A stretch of 52,556 nucleotides of DNA from Psychrobacter sp. 4Dc (GCF_002836715.1 NZ_PJAT01000086.1:1-52556); one strand, 5' to 3'. Positions 1 through 9,642 are shown, counted from the stretch's first letter. The notes: a model not told the origin generated them from the sequence alone. Made by a program: numbers and translations.

Positions 1-2
1 TA

Positions 3-224
3 GATCATATCCACATGCTTATCCAGTACCCGCCAACGGTGCAATTAAGCAAATTGGTTAATAACTTGAAGTCAGTCACAAGTAGACGAATGAGGGGTGA
101 TTTTATTGATTTAAGAGCAGCTTATTCCAAGCCTGTGCTTTGGTCACGCTCCTACTTTGCAAGCTCTTGTGGCGGTGCGCCACTAGATATTATTAAGCAA
201 TACATTCAGAACCAGCGAGGCTAA
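3..224 (+). CDS. tnpA: IS200/IS605-family transposase TnpA, C-terminal part (cut by window edge)
   Basis: The frame is open to the left edge, so the gene starts outside the window. The first visible residues read DHIHMLI, the His-hydrophobic-His (HUH) metal-binding motif of Y1 transposases. About 65 residues later comes IIKQYIQNQ, where the Tyr is the expected nucleophile that cuts single-stranded DNA. The intervening SKLVNNLKSVTSRRMR and PVLWSRSYFASSCGGAP blocks are characteristic of the IS200/IS605 TnpA family. These enzymes act as dimers on hairpins at the element ends. Both catalytic motifs are intact, so the protein could be functional if the missing N-terminus is normal. I see no tnpB downstream; the next gene is an unrelated EVE protein. 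Confidence 0.85.
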   Translation, partial: DHIHMLIQYPPTVQLSKLVNNLKSVTSRRMRGDFIDLRAAYSKPVLWSRSYFASSCGGAPLDIIKQYIQNQRG

Positions 225-243
225 CCAGTGATGCGAAATTCAC

Positions 244-266
244 CTCCACCCTAATGTCAGGTGGAG
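244..266. repeat. Hairpin at the probable right end of the IS200/IS605 element
   Basis: A perfect 7-bp inverted repeat, CTCCACC (244-250) and GGTGGAG (260-266), surrounds a 9-base loop 20 bases after the transposase stop. IS200/IS605 elements carry subterminal hairpins that TnpA binds, so this is the likely right-end hairpin. A T-rich stretch follows, so it could equally end transposase transcription. The exact element end cannot be fixed from one copy. Confidence 0.55.
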
Positions 267-382
267 TCCTCTTTGCTTTTTTAAGATAAACTATTCAAGA
301 CAAGTTTGAAAGTGAGTTAATAAAAACCTCGATAATTTTAAGAACGAATTGAAAAATAAATAAAAAATCGAAGGACAAATAT

Positions 383-862
383 ATGGCGTATTGGTTAATG
401 AAATCCAACCCTAAATTTTTTGGTATTGAAGATTTGCAACGCTTGGGCACCGACGGTTGGGACGGCGTTCGCAACTACCGTGCGCGTAACTTTATGCGTG
501 ATGATATGAAAGTTGGTGACAAAGTGTTCTTTTATCACTCTAGCGCCAAGCCGTCTGGAGTCGCTGGTATCATGACAGTCACTACAGCAGGGTATCCTGA
601 TCCTACTCAATTTCACCCTGAGCATCGTCACTATGATCCTATTGCGACTGAAAAGGAACCTCACTGGTATATGGTCGATCTCACCTTTGAGCAAGCTTTT
701 ACAGAGGTGTTACCACTATCAGAGCTAAAGTTTTTGCCAACTTTGGAAGACTCGTTATTATTGAGGAAAGGCTGTCAGCAATTAACAGTGATTTCATTAG
801 AGCCCAAACATTGGCGATCGATTATGGATATGGCGGAGACACTTGAGTTGCTGCCGGATTAA
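383..862 (+). CDS. EVE domain-containing protein
   Basis: A 159-residue protein made of a single EVE domain, a PUA-like fold thought to bind modified bases in DNA or RNA. The opening MAYWLMKSNPKFFGIEDL and the later NYRARNFMRDDMKVGDKVFFYHS and GVAGIMTV blocks are the hallmarks of the bacterial family related to human thymocyte nuclear protein 1. Its length matches stand-alone family members. The start ATG at 383 follows AAGGA with a suitable gap. It stands alone between the IS remnant and a gene-poor stretch, with no restriction genes nearby, so its target cannot be inferred from context. Confidence 0.9.
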   Translation: MAYWLMKSNPKFFGIEDLQRLGTDGWDGVRNYRARNFMRDDMKVGDKVFFYHSSAKPSGVAGIMTVTTAGYPDPTQFHPEHRHYDPIATEKEPHWYMVDLTFEQAFTEVLPLSELKFLPTLEDSLLLRKGCQQLTVISLEPKHWRSIMDMAETLELLPD

Positions 863-1238
863 ACTCATTGAGTTGGCTATTGTATAGTCCATCAGCTATG
901 AAACAGAGTACAAAAAACCTAAGATTAATGCCTGCATAGCGGCGCTAAAGCGTTGACATCATAGTGTGGCTTCTTTACCATCTTACTATGTATATGACCT
1001 GTCAATCCACTACTTGGATCGACGGGTTATTTTTATTTTAGTGTCTTTACTTTTATTTTCATACTCTGCCTATCTACTTATGCAACATTATAAGCTTGCT
1101 CATATTATTTATCGGAGTATTATCGTCGGCACTACTCTCTCCTTGCTGCGTCAATCTTAATCGATTGATAGCAGTGTTTGTTTATTAATAATAACTACCT
1201 TAATAACAATTACCGCAAAGAATAAAAAGTTGCTTACC
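863..1238. other. Intergenic region between EVE gene and MATE gene
   Basis: About 375 bases without a convincing gene. A 64-codon GTG-initiated frame (966-1160) has one hydrophobic stretch but no ribosome binding site. The second half is AT-rich and probably holds the promoter of the MATE gene. I see no clear terminator or operator. Confidence 0.5.
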
Positions 1239-2606
1239 ATGGTTTTTCCATTGTCTTTCAAAGATTTTAAAAGCTACAGCTTACGTTTAGGCATACTTGC
1301 CCTCCCTATCTTAATTACTCAGTTTTGCCAAGCCGCACTTGGCGTGGTTGATGCCATCATGGCAGGTCAAGTCTCAGCGCTTGATTTGGCGGCGGTAGCC
1401 GTTGGGTCTGGTATTTGGCTACCGCTGTTTTTATTGGCCACAGGTGTGCTTATCGCAACCACGCCTCTGATTGGTGAAGCAATTGGTCAAGACCAGCACG
1501 GCCAAGTACCGCATATCACGCAGCAGTCTCTATGGACCGCAGGTGTTATTGGCATTATCGGTTTTATCATTGTTAATTTAGCTCCCAATGTTCTTGGCAT
1601 TATGGGTGTCCCAGAAAACATTCAGCCGATAGCGACGCAATATTTACATGGCGTGTCCTTTGGTTTCCCAGCGCTCGCTGTATATGCCGTACTACGCAGT
1701 TATTGCGAGGCATTGGGTCGTCCTGAGCCTGTGACAGTCATTAGTATCATTGGCCTGCTTGCAGATATTCCTTTGAACTATATTTTTATTCATGGGTTAT
1801 TTGGCATGCCAGAAATGGGCGGTGCAGGCTGCGGGGTGGCGACAGCATTGGTGTTATGGATAAATGTCCTATTATTGGCTGCCTATACTAGCTTCACAAA
1901 CCGTCGCGAATTTGTGATCACGCGATTTTTTTATGGCTTCTCTAGCCCTAATCGTACACAGATTAAAAAACTGTTGAAACTTGGTATTCCTATTGGTATC
2001 TCTATCTTCTTTGAAGCCAGTTTATTTAGCTTAGGCGCACTCGTTATCAGTCCATTGGGTGAGCTAGCAACAGCATCACATCAAGTGGCGCTGTCAGTGA
2101 CCTCACAGCTATTTATGATACCGATATCTGTCGCCATGGCGCTCACTATCATGGTCTCCAATCGATTTGGTCAAAAAAACCTATTGGCACTGCGCCAAGT
2201 GCAAGCTACTGGACTGGTATGGACCGTATTGATCGCTTTGACCTGTATGCTTGGAATATGGCTATTCAGACCAGAACTGGCAGCAGCATTCACGGATAAC
2301 CCAGAGGTTAGAGCTCAGTCTATGCATTTGCTTATCTTTGCACTTGCTTATCAGTTGTTTGATGGCTGGCAAGTTAACGTCGCTGGTATATTGCGCGGTA
2401 TGCAAGATACCACCATACCGATGTGGGTAACGCTCTTCTGCTATTGGTTAGTGGCCCTACCACTTGGCGTCTATCTGGTGCGTTTCACTGACGTTGGCGC
2501 ACAAGGATTTTGGATGGCGTTAATTACGGGTTTATTCTTATCATCTATTTTACTTACTTTGCGTCTACGCTATCAGCAAAAACGCTTAACTATACTATGG
2601 GGTTGA
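1239..2606 (+). CDS. MATE-family multidrug efflux transporter (NorM/YdhE-like)
   Basis: A 455-residue polytopic inner-membrane protein with about 12 hydrophobic segments, the usual size of the MATE family, which exports cationic drugs in exchange for Na+ or H+. Diagnostic blocks are LALPILITQFCQAALGVVDAIMAGQVS near the N-terminus, GEAIGQ, and in the second half ASLFSLGALVISPLGELATASHQVALSV and a GILRGMQDT motif. The frame also opens with TTG at 1230, but the ATG at 1239 puts a typical short N-terminus before the first helix. Neither start has a strong Shine-Dalgarno. Substrate unknown. Confidence 0.88.
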   Translation: MVFPLSFKDFKSYSLRLGILALPILITQFCQAALGVVDAIMAGQVSALDLAAVAVGSGIWLPLFLLATGVLIATTPLIGEAIGQDQHGQVPHITQQSLWTAGVIGIIGFIIVNLAPNVLGIMGVPENIQPIATQYLHGVSFGFPALAVYAVLRSYCEALGRPEPVTVISIIGLLADIPLNYIFIHGLFGMPEMGGAGCGVATALVLWINVLLLAAYTSFTNRREFVITRFFYGFSSPNRTQIKKLLKLGIPIGISIFFEASLFSLGALVISPLGELATASHQVALSVTSQLFMIPISVAMALTIMVSNRFGQKNLLALRQVQATGLVWTVLIALTCMLGIWLFRPELAAAFTDNPEVRAQSMHLLIFALAYQLFDGWQVNVAGILRGMQDTTIPMWVTLFCYWLVALPLGVYLVRFTDVGAQGFWMALITGLFLSSILLTLRLRYQQKRLTILWG

Positions 2607-2846
2607 GCTAATTGCTCATGGATTGCGTTTTATAATTATTATTAGCGTCATTTGATCATACAGACTATGAAAAATCGTAGATATTTTCTTACTAAAAAGA
2701 TGGCTTACGTCAAAATATGTAAAAATTCTCAGTTAACAACTGTACATTGATTGCTCATTGCCCTGAATCTAGGTATCATTAGCAATTAATTAGACAATAT
2801 TTAGTTACACTATTTCTCGAATTTAGTACAAGGCCAGATAAAAACT
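2607..2846. other. Intergenic region upstream of accB
   Basis: About 240 AT-rich bases after the MATE gene. It should contain the accBC promoter, but I cannot single out a -35/-10 pair with confidence. No terminator hairpin for the MATE gene was recognised. Confidence 0.4.
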
Positions 2847-3269
2847 ATGGATATTGAAAAAATACGCACCCTCATCGCCCTTATGGAAGAAAGTGAACTG
2901 GTTAATTTAGAAATCAGTTCTGACGACGAGCATATTAGCTTAACTCGTCACTATGACGCGCCTGCGCCAACTATGATGGCTGCGAGCGCTACTCCTGCTG
3001 CCGCTGTTGAAGGCAAACCTGCCGAAAAAGCGGGTAGCGTTGAGTCTTCACCAATGGTTGGTGTTTTCTATTCAGCACCAAGCCCTAATGACCCACCATT
3101 TGTGAAAGTCGGTCAAAAGGTTCAGGCAGGTGATACTTTAGGTATTATCGAAGCCATGAAAATCATGAACCCGCTTGAAGCGACTCAAAGTGGTATTGTT
3201 GACGAAATCTTGGTAGATAACTCTGAAGTCGTACAGTTCGGTCAACCTGTCATACGCTATAAAGCGTAA
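2847..3269 (+). CDS. accB: Biotin carboxyl carrier protein of acetyl-CoA carboxylase
   Basis: A 140-residue carrier that bears biotin and shuttles carboxyl groups between AccC and the carboxyltransferase AccAD in the first step of fatty acid synthesis. The biotinylation motif EAMKIMN places the modified lysine at residue 105, inside the C-terminal hammerhead domain (about 65-140). An N-terminal helical segment (1-35) and an Ala/Pro-rich linker (38-65) precede it, as usual. The BCCP thumb is represented by the SPMVGVFYSAPSPNDPPFVKVG stretch. It sits 125 bases ahead of accC, the classical accBC arrangement. Confidence 0.97.
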   Translation: MDIEKIRTLIALMEESELVNLEISSDDEHISLTRHYDAPAPTMMAASATPAAAVEGKPAEKAGSVESSPMVGVFYSAPSPNDPPFVKVGQKVQAGDTLGIIEAMKIMNPLEATQSGIVDEILVDNSEVVQFGQPVIRYKA

Positions 3270-3394
3270 CGATATTTGCCATACTTTATTTCATTATGGC
3301 TGACTTTTGGTATATATACCGCGTCAATGCTAAATAACATGATGCTATGTATCGAAACTCAGTCAATGACTGACGCTTCGACAAGGATGAACCC

Positions 3395-4756
3395 ATGATA
3401 AAAAAATTGCTCATTGCCAACAGAGGTGAAATTGCCCTGCGCATCGTCCGCGCCTGTAAAGCGCTAGGTATCGAAACGGTAGGTGTCTACTCTACTGCTG
3501 ATGCCAACTTGATGCACTTGCGCTTTGTTGATGAGGCAATTTGTATTGGCAAGCCTAATGCTAACCAAAGCTACCTTGATATCAATACCATCTTAACTGC
3601 TGCTGAAATCACTGGTGCAGATGCTATCCATCCCGGTTACGGCTTTTTGTCTGAGAATGCTGAATTTGCTGAACAAGTAGAAGAAGCAGGATTGACCTTC
3701 GTTGGTCCTAATGCTGATCATATTCGCCTTATGGGCAACAAAGTTTCTGCCATCAACGCTATGAAAAAAGCTGGCGTTCCAACCGTACCTGGTTCAGTTG
3801 GCGCTGTGACTCTGCATAATGCTGAAGAGCAAGCCCGCAATATCGGCTTCCCACTATTGATTAAAGCGGCTTCTGGCGGCGGTGGACGCGGTATGCGTGT
3901 GGTTGAACGCTTTGATGAACTAATTGGTCAGGTACAAGCGGCCAAGCAAGAAGCTGAGCTCTGGTTCGGTGACGACACTGTCTATATGGAGCGCTATCTA
4001 CAGAACCCGCGCCACGTAGAAGTACAGGTGTTGGGTGACGGTAATGGTAATGCTATCCATCTATATGACCGTGATTGCTCATTACAGCGGCGCCATCAAA
4101 AAGTACTAGAAGAAGCACCTGCTCCAGACATCCCAGATGATGTACGTGAGCCAATCTTAAAAGCTTGCGTAAAAGCTTGCGAGCTTGTTAAGTATCGCGG
4201 TGCTGGTACGTTTGAATTCTTATTTGAAAATAACGAGTTTTTCTTTATTGAAATGAACACTCGTGTACAGGTTGAGCATCCAGTGACTGAGATGATTACT
4301 GGTATTGATGTTGTCGTCGAGCAGCTCAAAATCGCAGCTGGTTACGGCCTGTCTTATCGTCAAAGTGAGATTGAGATCCAAGGTCATGCGATCGAATGTC
4401 GTATCAATGCCGAAGATGCAGCGACTTTCGTACCTTGCCCGGGCACTATCAGCCAACTGTTCACACCAAGTGGTTCTGGTATTCGCTTTGACTCTCATCT
4501 ATACCCTGGCTATGAGATACCGACCTATTACGATTCATTGATTGGTAAATTGATCTGTCATGGTCAAACTCGTCAGCAAGCTATTGCTAAGACAGTACAT
4601 GCCCTTGATGAGCTGATTATCGAAGGTATCAAAACCAATATACCTTTGCATCGTGATGTAATTTTGGCGGATGATAACTTCACTCGTGAAGCGCAAAACA
4701 TTCATTACCTCGAAAGAGAGCTGCTGACTGCGAATAAAGCTAAAAAAGACTCGTAA
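3395..4756 (+). CDS. accC: Biotin carboxylase subunit of acetyl-CoA carboxylase
   Basis: A 453-residue ATP-grasp enzyme that carboxylates AccB-bound biotin using bicarbonate and ATP. The N-terminal pre-ATP-grasp domain starts [16 protein letters not shown]. The glycine-rich ATP-lid sequence [12 protein letters not shown] lies near residues 157-168, and the metal/catalytic block [14 protein letters not shown] near 287-300. Length equals that of the E. coli enzyme. The ATG at 3395 has an AAGGA site seven bases upstream. A bidirectional hairpin terminator follows at 4822-4857. Confidence 0.97.
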   Translation: MIKKLLIANRGEIALRIVRACKALGIETVGVYSTADANLMHLRFVDEAICIGKPNANQSYLDINTILTAAEITGADAIHPGYGFLSENAEFAEQVEEAGLTFVGPNADHIRLMGNKVSAINAMKKAGVPTVPGSVGAVTLHNAEEQARNIGFPLLIKAASGGGGRGMRVVERFDELIGQVQAAKQEAELWFGDDTVYMERYLQNPRHVEVQVLGDGNGNAIHLYDRDCSLQRRHQKVLEEAPAPDIPDDVREPILKACVKACELVKYRGAGTFEFLFENNEFFFIEMNTRVQVEHPVTEMITGIDVVVEQLKIAAGYGLSYRQSEIEIQGHAIECRINAEDAATFVPCPGTISQLFTPSGSGIRFDSHLYPGYEIPTYYDSLIGKLICHGQTRQQAIAKTVHALDELIIEGIKTNIPLHRDVILADDNFTREAQNIHYLERELLTANKAKKDS

Positions 4757-4821
4757 GCTGAACTACTTATAGAGTTCGCTAAGTTTATTAAATTTAGTCG
4801 CAACTTTAATTAAAACAGCAC

Positions 4822-4857
4822 ATAAAAAAACCGCTATATTAATAGCGGCTTTTTTAT
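4822..4857. terminator. Bidirectional rho-independent terminator between accC and the convergent gene
   Basis: The stem CCGCTA/TAGCGG with loop TATTAA is flanked by an A-run on the left and a T-run on the right. Both strands therefore show a stem followed by U residues. It lies between accC (plus) and the minus-strand gene at 4907. Confidence 0.85.
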
Positions 4858-4906
4858 GTCATCAATAAGCTGTCAATCATACGTAAAATACAACGAGCAT
4901 ATCTAA

Positions 4907-5542
4907 TTATGGCAACACTCTATTGAAGTTCATAAAGCACTCGTTACCATCAGGATCAGCGCACCATTGCATCTGATTGCCATCATGATTAATAAATGCA
5001 ATCAACGCTTCATCAGTCTGGTCGATCTGATTGCCTGAGCAATCTACTTCATTATTATCATAAACAGTCTTGATCGCAATAACTGGCAGTCCTTCTTCAC
5101 GATGGGTGACCAGATAGCGGCCGTATGTCCACTCTTTGCCACTGACAGACCACATCTCATTATCCGCACCAAAGTTATATAGCTCGCGGCACTGGTTAGA
5201 CTGACCAACTGATGCAAGTAAGTTCTTACTAGTAGTTGGTTGAATGTTTAGGACCCGCTCTTCACTTTGAGTCAGTACGCCGCCGTCCATACCCGTCATC
5301 ACCTTAGGCTCTACACTGTTAGGCTTTTGCGCACTATTTAATACTGACTGGTTAGCTTCCGCTTCCTTGGTCATCATAGCGTGAGTAGAATGAGTGCTGC
5401 TGTCCAAGTCTATTTCCCACTGTCCGGCGATGGCTGGACTAATATGAGTGGTGATGGTCGGCTTGGTAATAGCCTCACCGTTCGCAGGCAACGAAGCCAA
5501 AATAGATGCTAGCGTGAATGAAGCAAATGAGATAGGTTCCAT
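4907..5542 (-). CDS. Hypothetical secreted protein
   Basis: A 211-residue protein that I do not recognise. The first 24 residues (MEPISFASFTLASILASLPA and on to NGEA) form a short hydrophobic segment ending in a plausible signal peptidase site, so export is likely but not certain; the leader lacks the usual lysines. The middle (about 40-105) is polar and low in complexity. The C-terminal half contains four cysteines (in QCRELY, VDCSG, QWCADP, NECFM), compatible with two disulfides in the periplasm, plus a WEID-type strand near residue 42. It is a monocistronic gene, convergent with accBC. Confidence 0.6.
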   Translation of the reverse strand: MEPISFASFTLASILASLPANGEAITKPTITTHISPAIAGQWEIDLDSSTHSTHAMMTKEAEANQSVLNSAQKPNSVEPKVMTGMDGGVLTQSEERVLNIQPTTSKNLLASVGQSNQCRELYNFGADNEMWSVSGKEWTYGRYLVTHREEGLPVIAIKTVYDNNEVDCSGNQIDQTDEALIAFINHDGNQMQWCADPDGNECFMNFNRVLP

Positions 5543-5664
5543 AATTAACCTTTTATTTATAATATTTTAATATATACATTAGCGTAAGTCTTAGACACCA
5601 AAAACACAAGTAACATTATGCTATTGCTCATAAACCTGTAGTCGGAATATCATAGGTATTTATA

Positions 5665-5719
5665 GCAAAAAATAACGCCATTGCTTTACTTGCTAGAGAC
5701 AAGGAGCGATGGCGTTATT
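5665..5719 (-). terminator. Terminator of leuA
   Basis: A 15-bp stem with one G-T pair joins 5671-5685 (AATAACGCCATTGCT) to 5705-5719. Reading the minus strand, it is followed by a run of six T residues. It lies about 40 bases after the leuA stop. Confidence 0.8.
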
Positions 5720-5759
5720 AGCATACAGAATTTTGCGTGATATTAATGACTACTTAATA

Positions 5760-7544
5760 TTAAGCAGCTTCTGTATTTAGCGCTTGAGCAAAAGCTGATA
5801 ACGCCCCTTTTAGCATGGCTGATACTGTACTGCTGCAAGTACCGATGCCAGAGTATACCTCGCCATCGACATTTAACTGAATGTAAGCGGCAGCATTGGC
5901 ATTGGTTTTGTTATCACTATTGGTATCATCATCGATACCATTACCACTGTTATGATGCGGGTTAATCGCATGCTCTGCATAGTTAATAATATGCAAGGAT
6001 TTGCCCGTATGCTGTGCAAGTCCGTCAATAAACGATGACAATGGGCCGTTACCAGTACCATCAATATCGATGGTGTCGCTATTCATTTGTACTTGACCAC
6101 TAAAGTAAACCGCGCCGCCTTTATTGTTGACGCTATAGTCTAGTAGTTCAAACTTACCCTGCTGCAAGTAAGTATCTTCAAAGGTCTGCAAGATTTCATC
6201 ATTCTGCAACTCGCGTGCAGCCGCTTCAGCTTGCTTTTGTACCACACGGCTAAAGTCAATCTGCATCCAACGTGGCAAGTTAAAGCCATAATTACGCTGC
6301 AAGATATATGCGACGCCGCCTTTACCCGACTGGCTATTGATACGTACCACATCTTGGTAGCTACGACCAATATGCGCAGGATCAATGGGTAGATAAGCCA
6401 CGTCCCAAACATTGTCTGTTTCGCTCTGATTGCTTTCATTGTAGTCGAGAGATTTTTTGATAGCATCTTGATGTGAGCCACTAAATGCCGTGAAGACCAA
6501 CTCGCCTACATAAGGATGACGTGGGTGCAATGGTAAGTTATTGCATTCGCTCACCACCTGTACGATTTCACTCATATTGCTAAAATCAAGCTCAGGATCG
6601 ATACCTTGGCTAAACAAGTTCATGGCCATGACCATGATGTCCATGTTACCTGTACGCTCACCGTTACCAAGCAATGTGCCTTCGATACGATCTGCACCTG
6701 CAAGCACACCTAACTCAGCTGCTGCTACCGCACAACCACGGTCATTATGAGTATGCAAGCTCACAATCACATGCTCACGCTGGGCTAGATTGCGGCAGAA
6801 GTACTCTACTTGATCAGCAAAGACATTGGGCATAGATGCTTCGACCGTCGCTGGCAAGTTAAAAATAACTTCCTGACCATTCTGTGGTTGCCACACGTCA
6901 CACACAGCATCGCAAACCTCTACAGCATATTCAGTTTCTGTCTGGCTAAAGCTCTCTGGCGAGTACTGAAACACCCAATCTGTCTCAGGATACTTTGCTG
7001 CATATTCTTGTAATAGCTTGGCGCCTGCAATCGCAATCTCTTTGATTTCAGCTTTATCTTTGCCATAGACTTTTTCGCGTTGTACACGGCTGGTTGAGTT
7101 ATAGACATGGACAACCGCACGTTTCGCACCTTTCAATGATTCAAAAGTACGGGCAATCAAATGCTCGCGTGCTTGTACCAATACTTGTAGCGTTACATCT
7201 TCAGGTACGTGGTTTTCTTCGATAAGCTTACGCGCAAAGTCAAACTCTACCTGCGCCGCTGACGGAAAACCAATCTCAATCTCTTTAAAACCAACATCTA
7301 CTAAGGTCTTAAAGAAACGCATTTTTTGTTCAATGGTCATCGGATCAATCAGTGCTTGGTTACCATCACGCAGATCCACACTTGCCCATATCGGTGACTT
7401 CTCAATCGTCTTGCTTGGCCAAGTACGATCTGGCAGCGATGGCGCAAATGCAAATGGACGGTATTTACGGAAGTCAAAAGCGGCACTTTTTGGTGTAATC
7501 TTTGCAGTCCCTGTGGCTGCAGTGTGCGTGGCTTGGTCAGACAT
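5760..7544 (-). CDS. leuA: 2-isopropylmalate synthase
   Basis: A 594-residue enzyme that condenses acetyl-CoA with 2-oxoisovalerate, the first committed step of leucine synthesis. The N-terminal TIM barrel carries DLRDGNQALIDPM, the GFKEIEIGFPSA block, and the metal-binding HTHNDRG motif with the downstream GNGERTGN loop. The C-terminal LeuA dimer/feedback domain (about 450-594) follows. Length and DLRDGNQ wording fit the longer, actinobacterial-like IPMS subfamily. The start is ATG 7544, since AAGGA lies six bases upstream; the longer TTG start at 7550 is unlikely. The regulatory domain contains an Asn/Asp-rich low-complexity insertion (HHNSGNGIDDDTNSDNKTN). It is divergent from the Lrp-type regulator at 7766, which may control it. 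Confidence 0.96.
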   Translation of the reverse strand: MSDQATHTAATGTAKITPKSAAFDFRKYRPFAFAPSLPDRTWPSKTIEKSPIWASVDLRDGNQALIDPMTIEQKMRFFKTLVDVGFKEIEIGFPSAAQVEFDFARKLIEENHVPEDVTLQVLVQAREHLIARTFESLKGAKRAVVHVYNSTSRVQREKVYGKDKAEIKEIAIAGAKLLQEYAAKYPETDWVFQYSPESFSQTETEYAVEVCDAVCDVWQPQNGQEVIFNLPATVEASMPNVFADQVEYFCRNLAQREHVIVSLHTHNDRGCAVAAAELGVLAGADRIEGTLLGNGERTGNMDIMVMAMNLFSQGIDPELDFSNMSEIVQVVSECNNLPLHPRHPYVGELVFTAFSGSHQDAIKKSLDYNESNQSETDNVWDVAYLPIDPAHIGRSYQDVVRINSQSGKGGVAYILQRNYGFNLPRWMQIDFSRVVQKQAEAAARELQNDEILQTFEDTYLQQGKFELLDYSVNNKGGAVYFSGQVQMNSDTIDIDGTGNGPLSSFIDGLAQHTGKSLHIINYAEHAINPHHNSGNGIDDDTNSDNKTNANAAAYIQLNVDGEVYSGIGTCSSTVSAMLKGALSAFAQALNTEAA

Positions 7545-7765
7545 AATCAATCCTTAGATGATATGGTTATTTATATATTTAGCTAGGCGATTAGCTGTTG
7601 ATTAGATCAGTATTTATCATATGAGATAACTAGTGTTCATACCATAATAATATCAAAGTTTAACAGAGAGAAACCTGCTTTCTTTTACTTTATTTTCTGT
7701 TATTTTAGTGGAAAAACACAATTTAGATATTATAATCGAATAAATTCACTATTAAGGCTTGAAAA

Positions 7766-8254
7766 ATGCCAGACAATCATATTGATAGTACAGGGACTGC
7801 AGATATAGACGAGATAGATAGACAATTGCTACGCTTATTGCAAACGCAGGCGCGTATGAGCATTACTGAACTCGCTGAACGTGTCAACCTGTCTGCTACT
7901 CCTTGCGCACGTCGCATAAAGCGCTTAGAAGATGCGAACATAATCACTGGCTACCATACCAAAACCGATGCACAAAAACTTGGCTATCCGCTAGCCGTGT
8001 TTATCGCTATTAGCATGGATCGACATACAGCAGAACGTTTTGAGCAGTTTGAACGCAAAGTTCAGAGCTTTGAGGAAGTCATTAGCTGTAGTATTGTTAC
8101 AGGCCGCACCGAAGACTATCTGATTAAGGTCAGGGTACGTGATATGACACATTACGAAGAGTTTTTATTGCATCGCCTCAATCGTATCGAAGGCGTGGCC
8201 CAAGTTCATACCAGTTTTGAATTACGAGAAGTATTTAGCCGCAGTATGGTTTAG
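7766..8254 (+). CDS. Lrp/AsnC-family transcriptional regulator
   Basis: A 162-residue regulator with the standard two-part build: an N-terminal winged helix-turn-helix (about residues 14-70, IDEIDRQLLRLLQTQARMSI then AERVNLSATPCARRIKRLE) and a C-terminal RAM/ligand-binding domain with the VISCSIVTGRTEDYLIKV strand. Such proteins sense amino acids and act as octamers on DNA. It is transcribed divergently from leuA across a 221-bp gap with a TATAAT hexamer at 7731-7736, so control of leuA and of itself is plausible. BkdR-like or Lrp-like identity cannot be decided from sequence alone. Confidence 0.92.
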   Translation: MPDNHIDSTGTADIDEIDRQLLRLLQTQARMSITELAERVNLSATPCARRIKRLEDANIITGYHTKTDAQKLGYPLAVFIAISMDRHTAERFEQFERKVQSFEEVISCSIVTGRTEDYLIKVRVRDMTHYEEFLLHRLNRIEGVAQVHTSFELREVFSRSMV

Positions 8255-8259
8255 ACGAT

Positions 8260-9516
8260 CTAAGCGGTCTTTGGCGACTGTCGACGAAACCATACCAATA
8301 GTACAAATCCGATCATTAATCCGATAGCAGCGACAAGCAACCCTGCATTGAAATTACTATCCTGCCCTGCCAGCGCCACTGTCACCAAAGGTCCTAAAAA
8401 CTGCCCCAATGCATAGGCCAACGTCGCTAGAGCAATCAGTAAATTAGAATAGGCAGGATTGATATTTTTAAATAAAGTCAGTGTCATCGATACCATACCG
8501 ACGAAGGTCAATCCTAAAATCGCAGCGTTGCCATATAGCCCAATCGCACCATCAAACCATATTGGCAAGCACATCCCAAATGCTTGCAATACCGTCAGCC
8601 CCATTAAGGTTTTTATCTCACCGATACGTTTGGCAAGCGCGCCCCATAGGGGGTTTGACAACATCGCAAAAATACCGACGACCAACCAAATCATGAGTCC
8701 AGCATACGTCTGTGTTGTTAGACGTTGTGCTGCCATAACGGGCAAAAAAGTTGCTGAGCTAATATAACCAAACCCTGCCAGTACGTAGCTGACAAAAAGT
8801 AAAGCAAGCGCTTTATGGTGCCCAGAGATGGCTTCATATAAGGAGCGTTTAAAGTTTAAATAGGTCTGGTGCACTGACACGTGTTGTTTGGCATCAATCT
8901 GTTGCGAATCAACAGTCTGTACTCGTCTTGGTTTTACTGCATACAGTAGCCATACGAGCGGTAAACTGGTGACGCCTGCGACTAGCCAAATTACATCGAA
9001 GTGATAGCCTAACTTTAATAGCCACCACGTCACTATGGCAGAAGCGCTAATGCCAACGCCAATACCTGCATAGTGGACTGCTGACAATACAGAACGGCGC
9101 TCAGGGCTAAGGTTTTGAATCACAAAAGATGAGCTTAGAATCATCGCCACGCCACTTGCAATACCTGCGATTAAGCGAATGATATACCATAGCGTGAGCG
9201 ACATATTTGGTATGACTAGTAGCATTGTTGTGACAACACTAATAATCGCCCACAGCGTCATGGCCTGCCACGTTGAGCGCTGAGGCACAAACATAGCAAT
9301 AAGCGCACCGATAAAGTAGCCGATATAATTGATTGATGCCAGCCAGCCTGCAATCGTCGTTGATAGCGACAATTGCACCATAATATCAGGTAAGGTGGCG
9401 GTAAAAAGAAAGCGACCATAACCCATAACGACTGCCATGCAGTACATACCGATACAGGCAATGGCAGCTTCATTGGTAATCGTCGGGATCATACGGCTTT
9501 TAAAAGCAGTCATCAT
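8260..9516 (-). CDS. YbfB/YjiJ-family MFS transporter
   Basis: A protein of about 418 residues with 12 predicted membrane helices. The N-terminal GMYCMAVVMGYGRFLFTATLP block and the ASINYIGYFIGAL block are typical of the YbfB/YjiJ group of the major facilitator superfamily, whose substrates are unknown. The frame can start with TTG at 9549, but AAGGA sits directly against that codon; ATG 9516 or 9513 is more natural. It converges on the Lrp gene, with only five bases between the stop codons and no obvious terminator. Confidence 0.85.
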   Translation of the reverse strand: MMTAFKSRMIPTITNEAAIACIGMYCMAVVMGYGRFLFTATLPDIMVQLSLSTTIAGWLASINYIGYFIGALIAMFVPQRSTWQAMTLWAIISVVTTMLLVIPNMSLTLWYIIRLIAGIASGVAMILSSSFVIQNLSPERRSVLSAVHYAGIGVGISASAIVTWWLLKLGYHFDVIWLVAGVTSLPLVWLLYAVKPRRVQTVDSQQIDAKQHVSVHQTYLNFKRSLYEAISGHHKALALLFVSYVLAGFGYISSATFLPVMAAQRLTTQTYAGLMIWLVVGIFAMLSNPLWGALAKRIGEIKTLMGLTVLQAFGMCLPIWFDGAIGLYGNAAILGLTFVGMVSMTLTLFKNINPAYSNLLIALATLAYALGQFLGPLVTVALAGQDSNFNAGLLVAAIGLMIGFVLLVWFRRQSPKTA

Positions 9517-9642
9517 GACAGAGCCATTTTTGCGGCAATTAGCACACAATCCTTTGTGTTAGACAGTCAGAAGCAGTAATAAATAAACGCAGACATAGAG
9601 AAGTTATTAGATATATTAATTCGTCATAAAGTACTAGAAAAA

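Noticed and set aside
966..1160. 64-codon frame with one hydrophobic stretch upstream of the MATE gene
   Set aside because: It starts with GTG, has no Shine-Dalgarno and lies in AT-rich DNA where Phe/Leu/Ile codons arise by chance.
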